Assembly (NCBI GenBank): GCA_964625745.1
Contig: CAZVCJ010000082.1
Location: forward strand, 1-17,506
Direction of reading: 5' to 3'
Source: CAZVCJ01 sp964625745
Lineage (GTDB): Bacteria > Chloroflexota > Anaerolineae > VGOG01
DNA length: 17,506 bases
How positions within the stretch are numbered: position 1 is the first letter of the stretch; every line of letters begins with the position of its first letter. This document shows positions 1 to 6,889 of the stretch, in pieces. A model generated the notes under the pieces. The model had not been told where the DNA came from. It saw nothing but the letters and a program-made list of their open reading frames with translations, and did no database searches. The translations under genes and the position numbers were made by a program.

Positions 1-125
1 GCCCGCTCAATGGCTTCTTGCTCATTGCGAGCCAGCGCCACCTTGTATTTCTTCTTCTGCAGGCTTTGGACAATCCAGTCTATGGGAGATTTGGCTTTTT
101 CGATGAGCAAAATGCTTATAGTCAT
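1..125 (-). CDS. Partial receiver-like (response-regulator-type) protein, N-terminus only
   Basis: Reading leftwards from an ATG at 125 gives about 41 residues beginning MTISILLIEKAKSPIDW and ending in a helix with the pattern VALARNEQEAIERA before the window ends. A short hydrophobic beta strand, then a helix, a second strand and 'A.nG.EAl'-like spacing resembles the first third of a CheY-type receiver domain. The acidic pair that normally follows strand 1 is replaced by E-K, so if it is a receiver it looks degenerate. The phosphoacceptor region lies outside the window. AGGA sits 7 bases upstream of the ATG, and a promoter at 249-277 points this way. The coding call is fairly good; the family call is tentative. 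Confidence 0.5.
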   Translation of the reverse strand, partial: MTISILLIEKAKSPIDWIVQSLQKKKYKVALARNEQEAIER

Positions 126-248
126 TGCTTTTTCCTGGTCGGCTACTGAAATATTCCCCGTGAGCTTCGGTCGGCGCCGGCATTGCAGCGAAAGAGCGGA
201 GGTGAATAAGAAGGGTTTCATCGAAGATGATAAGCCATAGACGAGCAT

Positions 249-277
249 ATTATAGCGCATTATCGTTTTTTAGGCAA
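249..277 (-). promoter_or_regulatory. Sigma-A-type promoter for the left-edge gene
   Basis: On the minus strand TTGCCT (-35) and TATAAT (-10, plus-strand 249-254) are separated by 17 bp. It points towards the ATG at 125 and is divergent from the promoter at 288-316. Confidence 0.55.
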
Positions 278-287
278 CTGGGGCTTG

Positions 288-316
288 TTGACCTTTTACC
301 TCCCCCGTAGTATAAT
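288..316 (+). promoter_or_regulatory. Sigma-A-type promoter for the YfhO-flippase gene
   Basis: TTGACC at 288-293 and TATAAT at 311-316 are separated by 17 bp. Transcription would begin near 323, leaving a leader of about 40 bases before the ATG at 366. Confidence 0.7.
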
Positions 317-365
317 CCGTTCGTCGCTGTGAAGAGCGATAATTAGACGAAAGGTACCAGACGTA

Positions 366-3300
366 ATGAGCCGGTTCGATAGAGAAAAGCTCCTAACCCT
401 GATCGTAATCATCGGTCTGTTTAGCCTCGCTACCGTTTTCTTCTGGCCCGTTATCTTTGGCGGCCAAATCCTCCTGCCTGCCGATAACCTTTTCACCTTT
501 GAGCCCTGGCGCTCCTTCGCCGATGATGCCATCGGAGATGGCGGCGTCTCCGTGCCCCACAACGAGCTCCTGAGCGACCTGATCCTGGAGAATTACGTCT
601 GGAAGCGTTTCATCGTTCAGTCCATTAAGGCCCGCCAGATTCCTCTTTGGAACCCCTACATCTTCGCTGGCCTGCCGTTTCTGGCCGCAGGCCAACATTC
701 CGCGCTATACCCCTTCAGCGTCCTTTTCTACGTTTTGCCCCTCACTCGCGCCTATGGCTATTTCACCGTCCTGCAACTCTTCCTGGCCGGTCTGTTCGCT
801 TTCATCTACGCCCGCGTCATCGGCCTGGGTCGCCTGGGAGCTGCTGTGACCGCTATCACCTACATGTTCAGCGCCTTCATGATCACCAGCGTGGTCTTCA
901 CTATGATCATCGCTGCTGCCGCCTGGCTTCCCTTGCTTCTGGCAATGATAGAGCTGATTGTCAAGAAGGTAGGAGAGAATCGGGGGGATGCTTCTCCTCC
1001 CCTCCTCTACGTAGTCTTCGGCGCTGTCGCTCTCGGCTTTCAACTTCTGGCTGGTCACGTAGAGATCTCTTACTACGTCTTGCTGGTCATGGCCTTCTAT
1101 GCCGCCATCAGACTACTGCAAATCTGCAAACCTGTGGTGAGCCCAGTCGAACCATCAGCGAATCAGCGGATCGGCAAGGTGGGGCGGGTCGTTTTCTGGT
1201 TAGCGGTCATGGTCGTCCTGGGCCTGGCGCTGGGGGCGGTGCAACTGATTCCACTCTACGAGCTGGTGAGCGGCAGCTTCCGGCAGGGTTCGGCCAGTTA
1301 CCAGCAGGTGGTGGGGTGGGCTTACCCCCTCCGACGCCTCATCGCCTTTCTCATCCCCGACTTCTTCGGCAACCCCAGCCATCACAGCTACCTTGATGTT
1401 TTCAGCCGCCAGGCGGTGACCGTGAGCCAGGATTATTACGGCAATGTCATCAACACCATCTACTGGGGGATCAAGAACTACGTCGAGGGCGGCAGCTATC
1501 TGGGCATCCTGCCTCTACTTCTGGCCCTGGTCGCTGTTTTCAGACGGCGCAACAGATACGTCTGGATTTTCGCTGGCCTGGCTGCTATCTCCCTGGCTTT
1601 TGCCTTCGGCACTCCTCTCTACGCTGTGCTCTTTTACCTCTTGCCCGGCATCAAACAGTTGCACTCGCCGTTCCGCTGGATATTCCCCTACACGCTGAGC
1701 GTGGCGGTGCTGGCAGGGATCGGGGCACAGCATATCGAAAACCGAAAACCGAAAATCGAAAATGTTTACAAGCTGGGCTGGCTCGCCCTTCTGGCCGGCC
1801 TGGGCTTGGTGGCGGCCCTGGCCATCAGTCTTCTCTTCCCGGATGCCGTCATTCCCCTCGCCGAGCAGGCCATGCTTAGCCTGGCCAAAGCCCCCGAAGC
1901 CTTCACCGACGGGCGGATGTTTTACTCCTACGAGTTCCGCAACCTGCTCATCTTTGGGCTATTCGTGGCCTCCAGCGGGGCGGTGTTGCTTGTCGCTCGT
2001 TCCTCCTTTCACCTCGGCAGGTATGAGGTTTGGAAGCCCCTGGCCTTGCTGGTGCTGATCTGCGACCTTTTCGTTTTCGGCTACGGCTTCAACCCCGCTG
2101 CTGATCCAGAGCTCCTTGATTTCAAGCCGCCGGTGGTGGAGTTCCTCCAGCAGGACAGGGACCTCTACCGCATCACCACCTACAATGCCCCCGGCGAGAA
2201 GACCTTCAACGCCAACGTGGGCATGTTCTACGACATCAGCGACGTACGCGGCTACGACTCCATCATCCCCAGGCAGTACACAGATTACATGGGCCTCATC
2301 TACGCCCAGACAGAACTCCTACACAACCGCATTGCTCCTATCTACGCCGACCACCGCCAGGCCCTGGACTCACCACTGTTGGACCTGCTCAACGTCAAAT
2401 ACGTCCTGACCACCCAGGAGATCGAGAGCCCTAAGTACACCCTGGTCTACGACGAGGAGGTGCGAGTCTATCGCAACGAGGGGTGTATGCCCCGCGCCTT
2501 TTCCCTGCCCACAAGCTGTGCCATCGTGACCGACGACGTAGCAGCAGCCTTGCGAACCCACGACCCCCGCCAACACGTGATCCTCGAGAAGCAACAGACA
2601 AATATCCAATATCCAATATCCAATATCCAACCTCAAACCTGTAACCTGAAACCTGAAACCGTCACTTCTTACACCCCCAACCAAGTCTTCATTGATGTGG
2701 AACTGGAAGAGTCGAGCTTCCTCGTCCTGGCCGATAGCTACTTCCCTGGCTGGAAAGCCTACCGCCGACCCCAAGGGGCAGGAGAGGGTGAGGAGCAGGA
2801 GTTGGAGATCCACCGCGCCGATGGCAATTTCCGAGCGGTTTCCCTGCCGGCTGGCCGCTGGACGGTGCGTTTCAAGTACACGCCCATGTCCGTCAAGCTG
2901 GGGCTCTTCGTCAGCTTCATGGCCGGGTTAGTGCTCATCTTGTTGTTGGGTTACTGGCTGTGGAGGCATTTCTACCGAGAAAGCGTCGAGGACTCCGACG
3001 CCACGCGGGTGGCTAAGAACAGCCTGGTTCCCATCCTGCTTCAATTGGCGAACAAGCTCATCGAGACCGCCTTCGCCGCGTTGATGCTGCGCATCCTGGC
3101 CCCCGACGCTGCCGGAAAGTATTACTTCGCCGTCACCATCTGGGGCTGGCTGGACATCTTCACCACCTTTGGGCTGAACATCCTGCTGCAGCGGGAGGTG
3201 GCCAAGGATCGCGCCCTGGGCAACCAGTACCTGGCCAACACCACCATCCTGCGCCTGATCCTCATCGTCGTCGCCGTGCCTCTCCTGGCCATCTTCATTG

Positions 3301-4499
3301 GCGCGCGTCAACTCACCCGCCCTCTGCCGGACGATACCATTGCCGCCATCGTGCTTTTGGCCATAGGTCTTCTCCCCGGCAGCCTGGCCAATGGCTTCAC
3401 TGCTGTCTTCAACGCCTTCGAGATGATGGAATACCCGGCGGCCGTCACCACTGTCACCACGGTGCTAAAAGTCGTGCTGGGCACGCTGGTCTTGTTGCGC
3501 GGCCTGGGCTTCGTTGGCCTGGCGGGTCTCTCCATAGTGATCAACGTCGTCACCGCGGCCATCCTCCTCTACCTGCTGATCCGCACCAGATTGCTACCAG
3601 GGGGCGTCCCCGCCCCGCACGCCTTCGAACTCGACACTTCCCTGCAGCGCCGCATGGTCGGCCTCTCCTGGCCGCTGATGCTCAACAATCTGTTCTCCTT
3701 TTCCTTCTTCAAGGTTGATGTGTTCCTCCTGGAGGCGATGCAGGGAAGCACAGTGGTCGGGCTGTACAGCGTGGCCTACAAGTTTATGGACGCCCTGCAG
3801 ATCCTCCCCGCCTCCTTCACTATCGCCATCTTTCCCATCATGTCTCGCTACGCGGCCTCGGCCAAGGACTCACTGATGAGGGCTTATCTGCTGTCCGTCC
3901 GCCTGCTGGTCATCATCGCCCTGCCCGTCGCCATTGCCACCACCGCCCTGGCCGAGCCTTTGGTCTATCTCCTGGGCGGCTCCCAATACCTCCCCGATTC
4001 GCGCATCGCCCTGCAACTGATGATCTGGTCCATACCCATTGGCTTCATCAACAGCGTCACCCACTACGTCCTCATCGCCCTGAACCAGCAGCGCTTCTTG
4101 ACCAAAGCCTTCGCTATTGGCCTGACCTTCAACGTTGTAGCCAACGTTGTCTTTATTCCGCTCTACAGCTACCGTGCCTCGGCCCTCATCCACCTCTTTT
4201 CCGAGTTGGCCCTGCTGCTGCCTTTCTACTATTGCCTGCGCAAGCATCTGGCCCCCGTGCCCTGGGGCAAGTTACTCTGGCGGCCTGCCTTGGCCGCCGC
4301 GTTGATGGGTGGCCTGTTGGGGTTGCTTCGCGATGCAAGCCTCTTTTTGACCGTGTCCCTGGGCGGCTTGATCTATCTCCTGGCTCTGATCCTACTGGGG
4401 ACGTTCAGCGAGGAGGAAATAACCCTGTTTAAGAGCTTGTTGTCTTTTGGTCCCTGGAAAGTAGAGCCTACCTCTGATCTGCCCCCGGAGGCGCAGTAG
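366..4499 (+). CDS. YfhO-family membrane protein fused to a Wzx/MOP-type oligosaccharide flippase
   Basis: This is a 1377-residue integral membrane protein in two parts. Residues about 1-860 look like the YfhO family: a loop with PADNLFTFEPWRS (D40), the motif WNPYIFAG at 95-102, a dozen or so membrane helices, then an extracytoplasmic domain carrying YFPGWKAY near 790 and a closing helix. YfhO proteins are GT-C-like and are linked to glycosylation of envelope polymers. Residues about 880-1350 form a second polytopic unit resembling polysaccharide flippases (RILAPDAAGKYYFA start, about 12 helices). The join near 862-880 is a short charged cytoplasmic-type linker. Joining the two suggests one polypeptide that flips a lipid-linked sugar and then uses it; that is inference. 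Three low-complexity inserts translate in frame near residues 257-269, 457-466 and 746-765. The start has AAGG 11 bases upstream and a strong promoter. Expression is monocistronic, ending at the hairpin at 4664-4698. Confidence 0.85.
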   Translation: MSRFDREKLLTLIVIIGLFSLATVFFWPVIFGGQILLPADNLFTFEPWRSFADDAIGDGGVSVPHNELLSDLILENYVWKRFIVQSIKARQIPLWNPYIFAGLPFLAAGQHSALYPFSVLFYVLPLTRAYGYFTVLQLFLAGLFAFIYARVIGLGRLGAAVTAITYMFSAFMITSVVFTMIIAAAAWLPLLLAMIELIVKKVGENRGDASPPLLYVVFGAVALGFQLLAGHVEISYYVLLVMAFYAAIRLLQICKPVVSPVEPSANQRIGKVGRVVFWLAVMVVLGLALGAVQLIPLYELVSGSFRQGSASYQQVVGWAYPLRRLIAFLIPDFFGNPSHHSYLDVFSRQAVTVSQDYYGNVINTIYWGIKNYVEGGSYLGILPLLLALVAVFRRRNRYVWIFAGLAAISLAFAFGTPLYAVLFYLLPGIKQLHSPFRWIFPYTLSVAVLAGIGAQHIENRKPKIENVYKLGWLALLAGLGLVAALAISLLFPDAVIPLAEQAMLSLAKAPEAFTDGRMFYSYEFRNLLIFGLFVASSGAVLLVARSSFHLGRYEVWKPLALLVLICDLFVFGYGFNPAADPELLDFKPPVVEFLQQDRDLYRITTYNAPGEKTFNANVGMFYDISDVRGYDSIIPRQYTDYMGLIYAQTELLHNRIAPIYADHRQALDSPLLDLLNVKYVLTTQEIESPKYTLVYDEEVRVYRNEGCMPRAFSLPTSCAIVTDDVAAALRTHDPRQHVILEKQQTNIQYPISNIQPQTCNLKPETVTSYTPNQVFIDVELEESSFLVLADSYFPGWKAYRRPQGAGEGEEQELEIHRADGNFRAVSLPAGRWTVRFKYTPMSVKLGLFVSFMAGLVLILLLGYWLWRHFYRESVEDSDATRVAKNSLVPILLQLANKLIETAFAALMLRILAPDAAGKYYFAVTIWGWLDIFTTFGLNILLQREVAKDRALGNQYLANTTILRLILIVVAVPLLAIFIGARQLTRPLPDDTIAAIVLLAIGLLPGSLANGFTAVFNAFEMMEYPAAVTTVTTVLKVVLGTLVLLRGLGFVGLAGLSIVINVVTAAILLYLLIRTRLLPGGVPAPHAFELDTSLQRRMVGLSWPLMLNNLFSFSFFKVDVFLLEAMQGSTVVGLYSVAYKFMDALQILPASFTIAIFPIMSRYAASAKDSLMRAYLLSVRLLVIIALPVAIATTALAEPLVYLLGGSQYLPDSRIALQLMIWSIPIGFINSVTHYVLIALNQQRFLTKAFAIGLTFNVVANVVFIPLYSYRASALIHLFSELALLLPFYYCLRKHLAPVPWGKLLWRPALAAALMGGLLGLLRDASLFLTVSLGGLIYLLALILLGTFSEEEITLFKSLLSFGPWKVEPTSDLPPEAQ
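1136..1176 (+). repeat. Dispersed palindrome-like element plus octamer tract inside the YfhO-flippase gene
   Basis: GGTGAGCCCAGTCGAACC (1136-1153) resembles the core of the element at 9294-9310. It is followed by about three degenerate copies of an AATCAGCG octamer. It is translated in frame as a loop-like stretch (PVEPSANQRIGK) between membrane helices. Confidence 0.5.
1736..1763 (+). repeat. Heptamer tract (CGAAAAC/T x4) inside the YfhO-flippase gene
   Basis: Four consecutive 7-bp units: CGAAAAC, CGAAAAC, CGAAAAT, CGAAAAT. It encodes ENRKPKIEN-type residues (about 457-466) between predicted membrane segments. Confidence 0.75.
2601..2658 (+). repeat. Two adjacent heptamer tracts (AATATCC x4, CCTGAAA-type x4) inside the YfhO-flippase gene
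   Basis: 2601-2628 is four exact copies of AATATCC. 2631-2658 is four copies of CCTSWAA-like heptamers (CCTCAAA, CCTGTAA, CCTGAAA, CCTGAAA). Together they encode an Asn/Gln/Pro/Ile-rich stretch near residues 746-765, in the extracytoplasmic part of the YfhO region. Confidence 0.8.
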
Positions 4500-4561
4500 G
4501 GTTCAATCGTTGTCTCCTCAATGATGTATATTATATCATAAAATCATATCAATCCGCAATT

Positions 4562-4661
4562 AGGAAAACCCTTAATTTCGAGTAAGGAAAACCCTTAATT
4601 TGGAGTAAGGGAATCCCTACATTGGGCTTCCGAAAACCCTTACATCGGTATAAGGAAAAGG
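4562..4661. repeat. Tandem array of about 4.4 units with a 23-bp period
   Basis: Units begin at 4562, 4585, 4608, about 4630 and 4653. The first two are identical except for one base (AGGAAAACCCTTAATTT then C or G); later units diverge. Where units join, TAAGG-N5-CCTTA forms a small inverted repeat, so the array carries regularly spaced dyads. It lies after an AT-rich stretch (4525-4558) in the 277-bp space between two convergent genes. No coding potential is apparent in that space. Confidence 0.75.
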
Positions 4662-4663
4662 AT

Positions 4664-4698
4664 AATAGGGCGATTAGCTTTTGGCTAATCGCCCTATT
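4664..4698. terminator. Bidirectional terminator-like hairpin between convergent genes
   Basis: There is a perfect 15-bp stem: AATAGGGCGATTAGC at 4664-4678 pairs with 4684-4698 around a 5-base loop. It sits between the end of the YfhO-flippase gene (plus) and the DUF4349 gene (minus). The U-rich tail is better on the minus strand (ATCCTTTTCC) than on the plus strand. Confidence 0.7.
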
Positions 4699-4776
4699 CC
4701 TGTGTGGGTCTGATTCAAATGAGTTGGGTGCAGTAGCTACTTCGGCCTATCACTGCAACCTGGATATCCTCCGACG

Positions 4777-5849
4777 CTACGCCGTCTTTCTACTTCTTCT
4801 CCGCCGGCGCCAGATCATCCAGAGGATGACGAAGGGGATGGCAATGACTACCAGGGTAGGTAGCACGTAGATGATCAACCAGATGGCGGCCTCTACAACG
4901 CTTTGGAGAGTTCTGACCAGGCTTCGTAACGCACTGGCCGCGGTGCCGGAGGGCTGCCAACCGGCGACCACGATGGGCTTGGCCAACACGTCGGGGATCA
5001 ATTCGACGTTGATGGTGGCCATGGCCGTCATCTTCTCCAGGTATTGCATCCGCCCTTTGAGCTGCTCGATTTGCCCCCTGATGTCGGTGAGTTCTCGGTA
5101 CACGGCCAGAACATCCTCGGCCTTGCCCGTCCGCTCGCGCACCTCGGTGAGGAGCTCCAATAACTCGGTCTCGGTGGCCTCCAGGTTGCGCAGCCGGGCG
5201 CCGAGGTCGGTGTACTCCTCGGTCACGTCCTGGGTGGAGACGTTTCTGTTCTCGACCCTGATAGCCAGGTCTTTGAGGTGCGCCAGGGCCGCATCGAATT
5301 CCTCGGCCAGCACGCGGATGGTCAGGCGAGCCCGCAGTTGGTCGTCCTGGTACCAGGAGCTGGAGTTGACCACGTAACCTCCCAGGTCCTTGGCGAGGGC
5401 TTCGACCTGCTCCAGGCTGTCCTCCGCGTCCTTCACGATCAGGGAGACGTCTCCCGTCCAGATGATCATGCGCTCTTCGACGGACTCCANNNNNNNNNNN
5501 NNNNNNNNNNNNNNNNNNNNNNNNNNNNNNNNNNNNNNNNNNNNNNNNNNNNNNNNNNNNNNNNNNNNNNNNNNNNNNNNNNNNNNNNNACGATCAGGGA
5601 GACGTCTCCCGTCCAGATGATCATGCGCTCTTCGACGGACTCCAACCCCAAATCGGCTGCTTCCCTCGGGATGCCAGGGGCCGAGGGCATGTACGCTGCT
5701 ACTTCCTTCTCGACCACGACAGTCTCGACGACCCTCCTCTCGACGGGCACTTCTTTCATGACCTCGACTACCTCAGGGCGCGGCGCAGCGCAGCCCACGA
5801 CGGCGGCTAGCACAGCCACGACGACGATTAAACAGAATACCTTTTTCAT
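4777..5849 (-). CDS. DUF4349 family lipoprotein, split by a spurious scaffold gap
   Basis: The reading frame is interrupted by 100 N at 5490-5589, but the 55 bases on each side of the gap are identical. Removing the gap and one copy (155 bp) gives an uninterrupted 305-residue frame. The product starts MKKVFCLIVV, has a lipoprotein signal peptide with lipobox cysteine C20 (AVVGC), a Val/Glu-rich spacer, and then a DUF4349 domain (MIIWTGDVSLIVKD onwards, about 76-260). This includes a coiled-coil-like helical hairpin around 150-215. A C-terminal membrane helix (about 268-294) is followed by an arginine-rich tail. The domain's function is unknown; its topology suggests an envelope-anchored extracytoplasmic protein held at both ends. 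AGGAGG precedes the ATG by 7-8 bases. The gene ends at the shared hairpin with the convergent plus-strand gene. Confidence 0.85.
5435..5644. other. Assembly gap (100 N) with duplicated 55-bp flanks
   Basis: 5435-5489 and 5590-5644 are identical over 55 bp and the N run is exactly 100. This is the signature of two contigs that overlap by a k-mer-length end but were scaffolded with a default gap. The frame is restored when the overlap is merged. Confidence 0.93.
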
Positions 5850-5869
5850 TTTGCTTTCCTCCTTTTGTA

Positions 5870-5965
5870 AGTGAGTTAATGAGTAACGAGGGAGGAGTCA
5901 ACGAGTAAATTGACTTCACTTGTTGACTTTAACTCATCCCTTGCCTCACTCATTAGACGCTGAAG
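5870..5965. repeat. Imperfect inverted repeat made of GAGTNAN-like short repeats
   Basis: Upstream of the DUF4349 gene, a string of GAGT-containing 7-8-mers (GAGTTAA, GAGTAAC, GAGTCAAC, GAGTAAA) is followed by a roughly reverse-complementary string. The clearest pair is AGTCAACGAGT with ACTTGTTGACT. The 160-bp intergenic space (5850-6009) holds nothing else that I recognise, and I see no convincing promoter. Confidence 0.5.
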
Positions 5966-6009
5966 GGAGCTGAATGGTTCCCTCAGCTTGCCAAGTTGCG
6001 ACCTGCCCC

Positions 6010-6756
6010 TCACCACCCGTATCCCAAACGGATTATAAGGCGCACTGGCAGGTCCTTCTCCACCATCCTGGCCTGAGTGGTTTCGATGGGATATGGGATG
6101 CGGCGATATTCCAGGGTGAGGTCGCTCCGCTTACGGTCGGAATCGAGGATGGCGTAGCTGGCACGGGGGTCGCCGTCGCGAGGCTGCCCCACACTGCCGG
6201 GGTTGATGATCAATCGCTCTTTGCCCAGGACCAGGGGATCATTGAGGGAGGGCATCACCGTGTCGCAAGCCTGGTCGAGGTTTTCGAGACGATGGCGATA
6301 GATGATCGGGACGTGGGTGTGTCCCACAAAGCACAACCTGGTATCAAAATACTCGAAGTTGGCCTCGGCGATGGAGGGATACAGAACATACTCCCAGACA
6401 GGATGCCGAGGGCTCCCGTGTACCAGCGTGACATCCTCCTCGACCAGACTCTTGGGAAGGGTCGCCAGGTATTCCAGGTTTGAGGGCGACAACTGCTCCC
6501 TGGTCCAATGGCAGGCTCTTTTGGCAGCGGGATTGAAATCCTCGGTGTCCATCTTGCCCAGCGCGGCCCAATCGTGATTGCCGACCACGCAGACGTGAGG
6601 CAAATCCCGCAACTGCTCGACGCACTCGTTGGGGTCGGGGCCGTAGCCTACCACATCGCCCAGGCACCACACTTTGTCAAAAGAGCCGGCGTCGGCCAGG
6701 ACGGCCTCGAAAGCGGCCAGATTGGAATGAATGTCGGAGATGATCAGGTAGCGCAT
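6010..6756 (-). CDS. Calcineurin-like metallophosphoesterase (YfcE/MJ0936-type)
   Basis: The 248-residue protein carries all five metallophosphoesterase motifs in order: DIH (D8, H10), GDVVGYG (D34), GNHD (N60, H61, D62), VHGS (H113) and GHTH (H146, H148). These residues build a two-metal site for phosphoester hydrolysis. The small single-domain form belongs to the group of soluble bacterial and archaeal phosphodiesterases whose natural substrates are mostly unknown. The ATG at 6756 has GAGGAT about 6 bases upstream. It is the third gene in a minus-strand series, but an inverted repeat lies upstream and another repeat region lies downstream, so co-transcription with its neighbours is uncertain. 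No residue of the metal site is missing. Confidence 0.9.
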   Translation of the reverse strand: MRYLIISDIHSNLAAFEAVLADAGSFDKVWCLGDVVGYGPDPNECVEQLRDLPHVCVVGNHDWAALGKMDTEDFNPAAKRACHWTREQLSPSNLEYLATLPKSLVEEDVTLVHGSPRHPVWEYVLYPSIAEANFEYFDTRLCFVGHTHVPIIYRHRLENLDQACDTVMPSLNDPLVLGKERLIINPGSVGQPRDGDPRASYAILDSDRKRSDLTLEYRRIPYPIETTQARMVEKDLPVRLIIRLGYGW

Positions 6757-6765
6757 ACCATATCC

Positions 6766-6876
6766 TCAAATCAGCAAATCAATAGATCAGCAAGCCTCAG
6801 CAGAGCGGGCTCCCACGCCCGCGAACCGGCGGCCCTTCGGCTATGCTCAGGACAGGCATGGGAGCCGCCTCTGCTG
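6766..6876. repeat. Octamer tract plus 22-bp imperfect inverted repeat with an internal dispersed element
   Basis: 6798-6819 and 6855-6876 are inverted copies, matching at 19 of 22 positions (core CAGCAGAG...GGCTCCCA). Between them, 6834-6857 carries a CCTTCGGCTATGCTCAGG-type element related to the one at 9294-9310. 6766-6795 is an AAATCAGC-like octamer tract. All of this fills the space between the oxidoreductase and the phosphoesterase. There is no clean U-tract, so a small non-autonomous repeat is more likely than a plain terminator. Confidence 0.6.
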
Positions 6877-6889
6877 GGAAATTTTGGAT

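Noticed and set aside
2370..2813. 147-codon minus-strand open frame inside the YfhO-flippase gene
   Set aside because: It is antisense to well-conserved YfhO sequence, and its composition follows the codon bias of the real gene.
4525..4560. Minus-strand TGATATAAT extended -10 pointing into the end of the YfhO-flippase gene
   Set aside because: It lies in a very AT-rich stretch where such words arise by chance, has no good -35 and leads to no gene.
4562..4661. CRISPR array
   Set aside because: The units are contiguous with no unique spacers, and there are no cas genes nearby.
5873..5965. Promoter TTGACT for the DUF4349 gene
   Set aside because: No acceptable -10 is found 16-18 bp downstream, and the word recurs as part of the GAGTCAAC repeat.
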